Of a DNA stretch of 64,000 nt, positions 48,561 to 60,600 are shown one piece after another (within the stretch, counting starts at the first letter, position 1; every line of letters starts with the position of its first letter). The stretch lies in assembly GCA_024362935.1 (NCBI GenBank), contig JANCRA010000003.1:8174001-8238000 (forward strand), given 5' to 3'. This DNA comes from Setophaga petechia (lineage: Eukaryota; Chordata; Aves; Passeriformes; Parulidae). Below the pieces are notes generated by a model. It saw nothing but the letters and a program-made list of their open reading frames with translations, had not been told where the DNA came from and did no database searches. The position numbers and the translations under genes were made by a program.

Positions 48561-48943
48561 AAAGGGGTGTGGCCAGCAGGCTGAAGGTAGTGATTGTTCC
48601 CCTCTGCTCTTTGAGACCCCAGCTGGAGCACTGCATACAGTTCTGGTGTCCCCAGTACAAGGAGGACACGGAACTGTTGGAGCAAGTCCAGAGGGGACCC
48701 TGAAGTTGTTAAGGGGACTGGAGCATTTCCCCTACAAAGATGGAGAAAGTTGGGGCTGTACAGCCTGGAGAAGAGAAGGTGGTGTGGGCACCTCAGCAAC
48801 CTTCCAGTGTCTGAGAGGGTCTGCAGGGAAGCTCTGAGCAAATTGATCTGGTGGGAGATGTCCCAGCACATGGCAGGGTGGATTGGGACTAGATGGTGTC
48901 TAAGGCCCAATCCAACCCTTCAGCATTCTGTGGTTCTGTGATG
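48561..48943 (+). mobile_element. CR1 LINE 3' end with internal deletion
   Basis: Plus-strand CR1 landmarks in order: GTGGCCAGCAGGCTGAAGG, CAGCTGGAGCACTGCATACA, CCCCAGTACAAGGAGGACAC, TGTACAGCCTGGAGAAGAGA, CTTCCAGTGTCTGAGAGGG, then a jump directly to GGTGGGAGATGTCCCAGCA, TTGGGACTAGATGGTGTC, and the tail CATTCTGTGGTTCTGTGATG. The part normally lying between the CTGCAGGAAAGCT region and the GGAGGTGTCCC region is missing, so roughly a few hundred bases were deleted internally. It is the least diverged CR1 in the window. Overlapping frames on both strands (up to 125 codons) are CR1 shadows. Confidence 0.93.
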
Positions 48944-50799
48944 ATGGCATCTCTATAGATGTACAGAACTTATCAAACAGAAGGGCCATTTCTTCAAAAC
49001 ATATTTGATACTATGTTTTGCTGCTTGTCCAACCAATGCCTTGTGGAAATAGTGCCAAGATGCAGAAAAGAGCATAGATTATAGAAATGAGTAGGAATGG
49101 TGCAAAGGCTGGATTTTCTCCAGAACTTTTCTGTAGATCAGGCAGTTGATCTGAGATGCAGTGCCTTGATGCTTCATGTGTACAAGCATTTCCAAATATG
49201 TTACTACCACAAGTATATGTGTGATCAACACGATTTATAATATATAACAACCCTTATCTAGAATAGTTTGGTATTATATTTACCAGACTTTTTGCTTTAC
49301 TAGAGTCAGGATATTCCTGGTTGAAGGACTATTCTTTCTCGAAAGTGTTTCTATATGTTCTAGGAAAATAAGGAAATGTACCTTCTAGGAAAAAATTTAG
49401 TGTCAAAAAAGGTCACTTCTGGCATAGAGCGAATTATTGAGGATAATTCGATTCTTATCTACCAGAGAATTTCGTCTGAGAATACTGGCAGAGGTGAGAA
49501 GGAGGTAGGCCTTCTACCTCCTCTCTTTGTGGTTAAGCTGTTCACCTGCAAGGATGGATGCTATGGTTTCATTCTGCCTTCTGCTCTGGAGATTTAGATC
49601 CTGCTGTCCTGTCTCTTGGGACAGGACATGAGTAATTAGCAGCAGTGAGGTCTGCTTCAATGTGTTCTCATTTGCTCCTCTTTACACAGTTTTGCTTCAG
49701 AGGAGCTCTCTGCAGGTCTGATGCCCTCTCTGCCAGGGGCTTGTGCTAGTCAGCTGGCTTTAAAGATGTTCCCTTTGGTGGTGGCCACTTAAGTGCTGCC
49801 TGCAAAGTGAACCATTTTCAATACAGGGGGTGAGAACCTGCCTCACAATCCTTCAGTAATGTGTCACACAAGCAAAATCAGATCATAGCTCAAACCCATG
49901 CACTGTCCAATCAAGACAGGAATTTGAATTTGTGTTCCTAACTCCCCATAGGAGTATCTCAGCAATTACTTTTTGTATAATTCCAAAATGGAAACAGTTC
50001 AGTAAGCCACTTCATGTAAACCACTTCAGTGATAGCTGGGAGTGAAAGAGCAATAGAGTAAGAATAATTCTTCAGCCTTATGTTAATGGTACTCACTTTG
50101 GAAGCTGTGGCTTCAATACAGTAGAAAGCATTCTTAGTATAACAAAGAGTGAACTGTATATAAAAACTCAGAGAGAACAATCCCTTTGCAACAATTTTGT
50201 AAATCTTGTATCTCCTCGTCTTTTATGTTTGCATTTTCCAAATGTTTGCATTTTCCAAAAATGCTTCCTCTTGAGACACATGGAACATTTCATGTCAAAT
50301 GAAGTACAGTGGGCTGGGTGGGGATGGTAGTGGTTTTGGTGTGGAAACCTGGAAAAATTGTGAATTTGGTTCAGTTGGAACAACATTCTTTTTCAAATGT
50401 TTGGCTTGGCAGCTGAACTGAAAAACCAGTTATTTGACAGCCCTAAGCCCTCTTTTGCAGTTGGACCCTTGTGTTTTACTAGGAAAATTGTAGCATTAGT
50501 CCCTGGAGCTGTTCATGCATGGCACAGAGGCATGAAATGGAAATCCCACTAAAATTTAGGGTTGTCTGAGTTTTTTGGTACTGGGGCAACTCTGAAGTGA
50601 GATTAAATGATAGCATCCACAGTATGTGCATTACTGGACTCTCCAAGGACACACTGTTGTTTTCAGAGATTCCCTCTGTCACTCCCATGTCAAAAAGATA
50701 CCTTTGATCCTTATGGGAAATATTAGGAGGAAGGCTCTTGACTTGTGTGCATTGTTAGCTGGGAACAGAGACATTCCTTTTTTTTAACTTGTTCATTCC
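48944..50799. other. AT-rich non-coding span
   Basis: Only a 17-bp tandem duplication (50225-50258) stands out. Short frames without domains; nothing else identifiable. Confidence 0.65.
50225..50258. repeat. Perfect 17-bp tandem duplication
   Basis: ATGTTTGCATTTTCCAA occurs twice back to back without mismatch. Each copy includes TTTGCAT, an octamer-like text. Confidence 0.92.
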
Positions 50800-51520
50800 A
50801 TGATGTAATGAGAACATTTTAAATGAGGACAAACAAATTGCAAATTGCAAGCTTTTTCCTAGATGTTGCTTATAATCAAACACACCCAACCATGCTCTTA
50901 AATATCTCATAATTAAATATGCAAAAATAGAGACTTAATTTGAACATGTAAATTAATCACATGTTGTAACAATGGAAATTCATAACTGAAAATCCATTAG
51001 CAGACAACGCTGTTCCTCATTCTTTTGTTTACATGTTTATACTAATCACGCAAGAGGATTTTTGGTGCATGTCACCCTTTGAAAATCAATTCTGTATCAA
51101 CTTAGGAGATGTGTTCCCATTTCTATTGTATAGCTTTGCTCTATAAATGCAAATAATTGCAAATTAAGCCCCAAATGTCTAAAGAACAGCAGGAGTGACC
51201 ATTATTTGATGTATGATGCACATCATGTAATTTCTGTGTCACTACTCTAGGGGTTAAATAAGTATCATGTTTTGGACATCTTAGGAAAATAATAAACAAT
51301 GTAGCTCATCCAAAAAACATCTGCTCATATTTTCTTTGTTAAATAGTAGACAAATATATTTAAAATGTGTTTTCAATTGTCTGCTAAGAAAATAAGTTTG
51401 CATAAAACCCACGCTTTTATCCTGAAAAAAATTGTGAATTTACCTTCTGTGGCAATTTAGAAAAAGCCAAAATTTATGCACATTGTGTATTTAGCAAGTA
51501 AAGAACTCAGTTGCTGTGGT
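50800..51520. promoter_or_regulatory. Candidate conserved non-coding element / enhancer
   Basis: About 700 bp with no long open frame and no repeat landmark. It has clustered POU/homeodomain-type texts: AAATTGCAAATTGC, CATAATTAAATATGCAAAA, AACATGTAAATTAATCACATG and ATAAATGCAAATAATTGC followed by AAATTAAGCC, plus the inverted pair ATGATGCACATCAT. The complexity is higher than simple AT-rich sequence and resembles conserved developmental enhancers of amniotes. I cannot see conservation from one sequence, so the regulatory call is inference from motif content. Confidence 0.3.
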
Positions 51521-54500
51521 GGACTACATTAAACATAGATGGATGAGAATGAGGTCAGTGGAGTGAACACAAGCTGCACTCCTCAGAGCTACTGTGCATG
51601 CACATGGCCTTAAAGATGTTTACCCAGTGGAAGTCTGTACTTGCCTGTGTGTTTCAGTGCCTGTGCATGATAGGCCTTGAAGCTTTGCCTAAAAAGTACT
51701 TGTGAAAGAAATATTCTTTGCACATTTGCATTTTGGCTGAACACTATCAGCACTTCAGTTGATAGGGTTTACCTGACTATGAGGATCTGAATTCACTGCG
51801 GGGGTTTAAACTCTTTATCACCTATGGCCATTCTGGTTAGTAAAGCCTTTTTCAATGACTTGGATCAGGCCTTGGAATCCCCCTGCATCAGCTAGCGCTT
51901 ACTTCAGTTGAAAATATTGCCTTGAGCTTTCTCACTCATGCAGGAAAAGTTCTTCTTCCTGGAACCTCTTCTCTGGTTTTATTGTATAAATCCTACTTGA
52001 TCCTCAGTGTACTTCTTCCTAAGGTACTACACAGCTGTCTTGTGCTCTTGACTTCATGCCACCCTCACGTTACACCTCCCAGCAGGTGAGCTGCTTCCGC
52101 CATGTTGCTTTGTTAATCCCTTTTAAATAACCACTTTTTTAGTGTGCTACTTAACAGGAAATACCTCTAAATCACTTACAGCCTAAAATGTTGCCATATG
52201 TTTCTTAAACTTAAACCCTCCCATATTTCCCTATTCTATATGCTAACACCATGTCTACAGACACTGCAGTGAGTTATGGTGAAAAAAAGGAGGAAATTTT
52301 GAAGGAAAACGTCTCACTTTCTTGTATAAGAAGTGCTAAATTTTGATGGGAAGCACTTGGACATACATAAGAGCTTGGACTGGTCACCTATCAAACTGGG
52401 GTCTAAATAATGGAGGGGAACCACACTGCAACAAAGTGTACTAAGTGTGAAAATAGGAAAGCATTCATAAAAATGCAGCAAACAGCTTTGTGATAATTAG
52501 TGGAAATGAGGTCACAGCCTGTCTTTCTGTCCTGTGGCATCACAGCTTATGAATCTGAGTTTTTAGTGGACTAGTACCATTTCTCAGTTGTTTTTGCTTT
52601 CTCTTTTCTCACAGTAGATGCGACTTAAATTCCTAAACTCAAAACCCCCAAAAATTCAACCCGCAAGCCTCAGTGGTATCTGGAGTTTATGTATTCTTTA
52701 ACCAAAGGCCTTTGCATAACCAGATACTGGTTCGTTTTTTTAGTGAAATTCTTAAAGCTTTGGGCTTAACCACTGCTTCTTGCAGTGATATGTTTGAAAA
52801 AATGTCAGCTATGTATCTGTAATGGAGGGCTGTGGAGTTGAGGTATGTCCGTTTTCTGGAAGTGGTAGACTGGTGTCAAGGTCTGGATTGACCTCCAGCA
52901 GGGTCCTGGCTCCAGCTTAAACAGCCCCATGGTGACATCAGACCTTTGGCATCTATGTTAAAGCATTTTTTGTGTTACTGCCATTATTTCAGAGAAAAGC
53001 TGATGATCTGGCATGAATGAATCCACTACAGACATATCTGCTGGAGTAAGCAGAGAACTTTAAAGCTTTATGAGTTGTGAATTGCATCATTCATTTTTCA
53101 TAGGTTATTAATTCTGAAACTTTTCTGTGGCCTACAGCAGTAGACTTGGATGTGTATGGGAGAAGTTCTTCAAATTGTAGACAAAGAGGCTTGATTTCTG
53201 AAAGAACAAAAAGGAAAAATACAGCAAAACCCTTGTTGGAAAAAGAGATCCAAAAGTGCTTAAAGAGGCTTGAGAGTGAAAGAAACACACAAAGGGTTTA
53301 CTAGGCTGGAGTTAAACAGAACTAAGTAGGATTTAGAAATGTACTTAGAAAAAATAATCCTCAAAAAGAAGAGAACAGCATCCCTTTCCACCCAAAATCA
53401 AAAAGGAACACTATTAAAATGTTCTTAAACTTGTTCTTAAAGTATTTAGTTTCTTTTAATAACACTCATGATATGTTGGGTAGTCCAAAAGGATTGTGTA
53501 TGTATTGGCAAACCACAGTAGCCTTTTGGACACTCAGTCTTCATCTAAGTGTGTTTCAGTTCCATGTGTGATAAACCTCATTTGCTAAATATGGGAGGTT
53601 GATCTATTCTATAGGACAAAAACTGTGTATGATGTAATGAGAAATCTCATTGTCAGGAATCTTTTACTAAGATATTTCTGAAATGCTGTGATTGCTTTTC
53701 TTCTGGATCCCCTATAAAATCTGCGTTGCCATTCATTTTATTATGGAACATTATTGGGAGCAAGCAGAAATAAAATCCAAGACGAAGCCTTTCTTTCCCA
53801 TATTTTTTTTTTTTGGACAATATTCTTGTTCAGGTACCGTGAATGGGAACATCATCCATCAAGAAGCATAGGGTTCAGCAGCCAGAGTCTGGAGCAAAAT
53901 AATCTGGCACTGCTATTCTGGGCAGTGGATCATTTGTGGCTTTAGACAGACAGAGTACATGATCTTTCAATCTCAGTTTCCCTTTCTGTAATGTAGAGTG
54001 ATGAGAATAATTTAATTCGTATCTGACACAGTATTTCTATTTACTATAGACAGATGAAATGGTATGGAAATAGCCTTAATGAGGATTGTTCAAAATCAGA
54101 TCATACCCATCATTCATAATTTAACTGTTTCAATTTTTTAGCGAAGAAACTGAGTTCATAATTGAAGAGACCAAAACATTTAAAGGTTGGATTTGTATTC
54201 TGGAGAGTATTCAGAATTTCAAGAAAACTACCCCCCCACTGTTTCATTATGAGAAATATTCTAAAGGCTTTCCAAAAGTTTTGTCTTTATGCAGAACCAC
54301 AGTCTGTTTATTTCTTCATGCCAAAGATGAGGTTTGGCACAGGATTGTCCCATACCCTTGCCAAAAGCTCTCCTAAGAGCACACTCAGTTAGTTTATATT
54401 ACTACTTTTGAGAAAGGAAACATTAAAGAACCCATATTTTTAATACAGTATAAAGGTCCTCTGAAGGCTGAAAATGCCTCCCTCTGGCCCCACCTCACTG

Positions 54501-57500
54501 CAAAGGACTAGGGTATGTGAGGGAAAAAGGAGTCCTGCAGTCAAAGAGCTGCCTCTGTGTGAGGCCTGGGAGCAAGGACAGCTTCACGCTAACCCTCATT
54601 TCCCTGCAGGCTATGTTTTCAAAAGGTGCTTCTAAGTGTGGTTGCCCAAGTGAAGACAACCATGGCTTCATTTTCAGCAAGTCTGGGCACTCTAACACCT
54701 GTTGACTCAATGAAGGTGGACCTAGGCTGCCTCCTGCCAGTGCTTCCAGACTTCTGCAAGCACAGGGTACCCAGTGTCAGGTCTGTCCCTCTCCCTCTGT
54801 GTCCCCGATGCACTGATGCATTGCCTTTGCAGCTTCTATAAAAGGTCACTAAGCCAGAGAAAGGCCATGGCTATTCTGTTTATGCATATAAATATAACTT
54901 GCATATAATTTGCATTTCCTCTGCTCTTAAATTGGTATAACCTGTAACTGGTGTCTGCAACCCTGGGCCTCTCTGTGCTACCTAGAATGATGCACCAAGT
55001 GTAATTTTCAATTTTGACTTTGGCATTGTCTTATATATTTGGGTAAGAGAGATTTGAGAGAATTTGAGGAATTGTCTGCTCACTCTGCTGCAGAGAGACT
55101 GCTGATCACCAAACCATTTCACTTAAATGCAGAGGGTTTATTTTTTACACTTCTGTGAAGTCTTGAAATCTGAGGTAATGCAAAATTTGAACAAAGAAGG
55201 CCATTGTCATAGAAATGACTGAGTCTGCAGACATATTATGCACAGAGTGAGAGAGCATTTTAGGTGATTTTATGATGATCATTGTAAAAATGTGTGTATG
55301 TGTACCCCTGCATCTGTGTATCCATTCATCCACTCGGAACTCAGACTGTACATTAGAAGTGGAAGCCAGCTGTTAAAGCTGTCAGCCAGCTGTGTATCTG
55401 CCTCCTCCTGGGGTGTCCATTCAACCCCACAGGCTGCATGGGGCAGGCACAGTCAGCTATCAGACAACTCAGCTGAAGCATGGAAGACACTTTTTTCCAG
55501 TTGAGTTCCTCACACCATATGGCAGCCAAATTTAATTTTCAAATATGCTTTTTCTCCCCTAATGAAACTGCCACTTCCAGAATTTCATGTTCAATCATCT
55601 TGTTCAACCACAATGCCTCTTCTTTCTCCTAGGGAGGAGTCCAAAGAATTTTCATTAGTTGGCTGAATATCTAAATGTTAGGGATGTCTGTGCAAAATCT
55701 GCATATTAAATCTGAATGTCCAGTCTTGCATCAATGGGATCCTTTTTCTTTTCTGTAAGAGTAGCTGTCTTTGAGACCTATCAGAGTTGCAGAGTTGTTG
55801 TGGATCAACTTTCAGTGTCCAGGCCCTTAACACTTTTTATTGAAAGTTAACACTTGAATTACAAAGCATTTCCAGTATGATATGAAACTGAAGCCATGCT
55901 GGAAATTCTTAAAATATTCAAAGAAGGAGTTATTTTATAATCTGCGGTTCTGCTCAATACTGGTGTTTCTGGGCAGAGTAAAAGTGGAAAACTTTAATGG
56001 GTAGATCGTCCTGTCATGACTTCACACTGATACTCAGATGTCAGTCTTTGAAGAGCTTCATCCTCTTTTATGCTGTAAATAAATATTTTGTTTAGTTAAC
56101 CTGCTGGAGGATTTAAAAGGAAATCAACATGTTCTGTAGACTCAAAAAGTGAGGACTGTTTATTTGTACATTCTGACTGCCTGCATATTACAGACCAAAA
56201 AATATTCCTCTGTCACATCTGCACTGAGCCCAATTCCTTCCCTGTTTGATTAAAGTGTTACCTGTAAATGTAAACTAGTGAACACAATTTCTTTTGTACT
56301 GATGATGATTTTGAAAAACAGTTGCTCTGAGCTTGAAATGAATAAAATACTGTATCCTATGGCACTGGATTCTCTGGTTTTTTAACAAGGCAGTGTGTAG
56401 GAAATTCCCAACAGCTCAATTCTAGTAGATTCTCTGAAGCTTAATAGGTTATGTTGCTACTAAACCTTTAATTTATTAGGGTTAAAATTCTTATTAACAT
56501 CATTCTGTTCACCCATCCACTGATTTTCCTGCCTGTTTTTAAGAACTTAATTGTTTCTGAGGTGTCTGTTTTTATCAGATGTAGTTGGATTGGTGATCAT
56601 GTCCAAAAGATTATTGAGAGGGCAATATGCATGGGACCACTCATGCAGACAAAGCCTGACTGCATAAGATTTGTTTCCCTAGGAAATCTGGCACCTGTTA
56701 GACATATCTGAAATTCCATGAATTTTTGGTATTCTATTCTTACTATTCATTAGAGGAGGAGAGATAAAGTTTCATCAGATGCAAATCATCATTCCCAGAG
56801 GATATTAGCAATGACCAATGGAGCAATTTCTTTCTGACATTCTGGCTCTTTCTGGGGTTGTATTGCATCATGGTGGCTCTTTGATATATGTGTTTGAAAT
56901 ACACTGGCCTGATAGACTGGAAATGAGTTAGTAAATAGTTTAATTGTTTGTCATGTTCTCAAAGTACTTCCTTATGTCAACAGTCAATAGGCAGGATGCA
57001 AGTGAAATGCTGAGACTCTGTTTGCCTTGATTTCTGTTTGTATTTACTATATCTGAAGATGCTCCTAGATCTTGTTACAAAAATACTTTTCATTTAGAAA
57101 TTCAGACCTCCTCTGATGTAAGCCCCAAACATTTCCATTTCTAAGTGCAAGAAGTTGATCCCTATGTAATTATGAAATGATGCCAGGTCCTAACCACACT
57201 ACCTTACCTACCCTAGTCCTTTGGAAATGTTTTACTTGCAACAGCTTTATATACCAAACATGTTTGTTTAATGAAAATGTTGTTATGATAACTATAAACA
57301 ACATATTTTTTATATGACTAATGTTTTCATGAAGTTGGTTTCATTTTCACAGGTCACTGCTTCCTTTTCCAGCCTCACAAACAGTTTTCTCAATCATTTT
57401 GGGCACTGAGTTGGTACCTCAGCACTTGGATTTGTGTTATATGATTTGATCTTCTTTTCAGTGTTCTCCTATTTGTCCCTGTCCATGTGCTGTTTTTTCT

Positions 57501-57597
57501 GTGTTTTTTCTGATACTTTTTTTTCCTTCATGTGTCATTTTATGACAGTGTTTCTCCATGATGTGCTTGCTAAAAGAAGTGACATATCTGGGAAAAA

Positions 57598-57629
57598 ATT
57601 AAACTTGTTTGTGAAAAAAAAAAAAAAAA
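57598..57629 (+). repeat. ATTAAA plus A16 run (possible retrocopy tail)
   Basis: ATTAAA (57598-57603) lies about ten bases before a run of sixteen A (57614-57629), the spacing of a polyadenylation signal and tail. No parent gene is recognisable in the T-rich upstream sequence, and I find no target-site duplication, so it may simply be an A-run. Confidence 0.4.
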
Positions 57630-60600
57630 GCAACTGACCAATAGGCTACCTAGAAAGTAAGTAGTTTTACTTTTTCTAATTTCTTATGTGTGTGTATGTT
57701 CTTATCTTAAAATCTACATTCATGACTTTATCTACAATATAAGACATATTTTGTAAATGAGCTTAAGCACTCTATCAAGTTGTAATTATTCATGAATAGT
57801 CTCTCTTTATTGCTAATGATATGCATCACACTAGCAGAGTTTGATACACTGGTTATACAAATAAAGTTCATCTGAGGTAACACAGTTTATTCCTTTCTCA
57901 GGCATCCAGCCTGGATCTCAGCTGCAAACCTCTCCACATCTCATTACCAAAATAGCAACCTTCTTAATCCTTTGCTGTGAAGAACAAAGGTTCGATTCAG
58001 TCTCTGGAGCAGAAATAGGATCTTATTAATGCACTGGCAACTACAGTGTTGTTATTTTTGTTAGAAAAGAGAGAAACAGGAATTTGCTGATATATGTTAG
58101 ATTAAGGGCTGTTATTGTTTTGAGATTAATTGGATTGTTAGCCGGGCCTTTCCGATGTCAGCTGAAAATCTACAAAATACCTTGCAAGTTGTTATTCTGG
58201 ATGAGATCAGGAGCTACTTCCTGGAAATTCACTTCTATTCTTTGTATTTGTTCTGAAAGAATCACTGAGGCTATCAGTTAAATGGTGTATTGTTTACTGT
58301 GCAGGGAGAAAAAGTTCTTGTGTTGGTCTTGCCTGGAGTGCTGGCGCTGCTGGACTCAACCCTCTTGCCATCCAGAGGGTTAAAGCTGAGATCCAAGCCA
58401 TCAGCAAGGTACCTCATGCTCAGCCTTTGGGGAGGTCTGTGCATTGGCCAAGTGTCAAGGCTTGTTACAGCTGACGTATGAATTCATAATTTGGACTGTT
58501 AGAGCTCCAGTGATGTTTTATGGAGTCTTTTCTTTCTTTCAAAATATTTGCTGTCATGTAGTGTTGGGCTGCAGTGGGCTGTAGCATTTGGGATCCCTGT
58601 GGAGTAGACTGTCTCAGCAGCTCATCAGGATAAAAGTTGAAATTAGGATTGCAGAGAAGAGCCAGAGAAATTCCACTTGGTGAATTAAATGTTGTTGAGC
58701 TTGAGGACCTGGAATAGGGTTAGTCATGTATCTGGGTGAACTCCCAAATTGGTATGAATGACAGGCATAGGAGGTATTGCTTAGAGCAAAAATAAATGCA
58801 GTGTAACTGATCTGTTGAGACCAGCAAACAGTTTCTGGAAATGACTGGTGCTTGATGATTTTTAGTGATAGGCAAATGGCATACTCCAAATTACGTGTGG
58901 TCCATTGTGTAATTCTGAGTGGGTGTGGACCTTTGCAGGTTATTGGCCTATGCCACCTGGCACAAAATGTGTTTGTTTAAGTCTTAGCATGTAGAACTTT
59001 GGGTGTTTGTCTTCACGTGTATGTGAAAGGTTCAGGGTTAAGTGAGGGAGAACCAACCAGAAACTGAGATCAGCAGAAGCATTCTGGATAACTATTCCCA
59101 GGCCTGAGTAATGAAGACCAGTAAGATGGTATTTGCAGTGAACCTCAGCTCTCTGTTTCTGTTTCTCATGGTTAGGGCAAACCCTGTGTTTGGCCTCCAG
59201 GAGATATGACAAGATGTGTCTATTGATGGAGTATGTAGTCCGAGACTTGTGGCTTGAGTGTGTGAATTTTTTTTTGTGAGTTGGAAGAGATCTCTGAGCA
59301 TAATCTAAGGCAATTATGTAGTATTAATTGCTAATTTATCCTGATTGTCCATGTCACCAGAAGGCTTTAAGTATCAAGTTCTGATAGAACAAGAATGTTT
59401 GAAGTACCAATAGGATATTTGGGCCCAAGCCTGTTTTCTGTTATACAACTGCAAATTTGGGATACTTGTATTGACTGCTGAGTGACAGAGCAAAGCAGGA
59501 CTGGACCTGAGAAACGAAGCTGTGAGTTGACTGTGTGTGCCTTGGGCAGTGAAAGAGCTGACTGAAGAAACAGCTCATGTACTGCTTGCATTTCCCCTTG
59601 ATGATTTCCAGCTGTCCTCTTATCCCTGGCATGCAAAACATTAATTAGTTTCAGCTTATGAAAATAAGTGAGAAGCAGTGTGTGCTACCCACCTTATAGT
59701 GCTGCACATAAACAAGGCACTGCAAACAACGAACTGTGATCACAAATGCTAAGTGACATTGTTATTAAGCCAGGGGCTGAGTAAAAAGAAAGTTCCTTTG
59801 TTGCTGAACATAATCTAGATGGTTTCTCAGCCTGTGCAATAGAAGAAGACATGCTTACATGCAGGACATCAGTGTATATTGCACCTGGACCATACGTCAA
59901 AGTGTCACAGACATCATGCTTTCGTCTCCACAGGTCTTTTAGTATTAACTGAGGCAAGAAAAAGCAAAGAGCTAAATAGGACGGTAAAAGAAGAAGACAG
60001 TTTTTTTTTTCCAACCTGTAAACACATCTTTGTAGGATATTAAAAGTTTGGGGGGTTTTGTCATTATAGCTCTTGCATGTTTTCAGATTAGGTTTCCTAG
60101 ACGGCTTTGTCAGAGAATATTCAAAGAATTCACACACCTTAATTTTCAAACCTGTTAGTTTATCGTCACAAGACTGCCTAAATATATTTTTATGCTGCTG
60201 CAATAAGATCTGCCACTACCTTGCTACCCAGGCTGAAAGGAAAGTTATTAGCAGAAAGTACCCAAAATCAAGAGATGCAGGAGAAAATGCATTAAGCAAA
60301 GCATGAAATCCCAATGTCTTAACACCATTGCTAGTCCAAAGGAAAGATTTTGCTGAATTGGCTGGACTGTTACAGACTCTGTTTAAAGCAAATTGAAAAG
60401 GACAAACTCAAATTTAAGTGAATACTAGAGACAGTGGACAAGGTTATGCAAAAGTTGGAATATGTATGGATGCTGCAGTCATGATGGAAGAATTTCTGCA
60501 AAAAGGAAAAGAAGGTGTTGACAGGCTGGTGTTGCCCAACTAGAAGTGTTGTATAAGCCTGGAGAAATTATCCCTATGATTTAAAAATATAAATAATAAA

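Noticed and set aside
48533..48941. 125-codon minus-strand and two 63-codon plus-strand frames
   Set aside because: All lie on the CR1 3' end at 48561-48943 and are shadows of it.
54600..54841. Possible exon after TTTCCCTGCAG with a 71-codon plus-strand frame
   Set aside because: A single acceptor-like text with no matching donor, no protein match and open frames on both strands is not enough.
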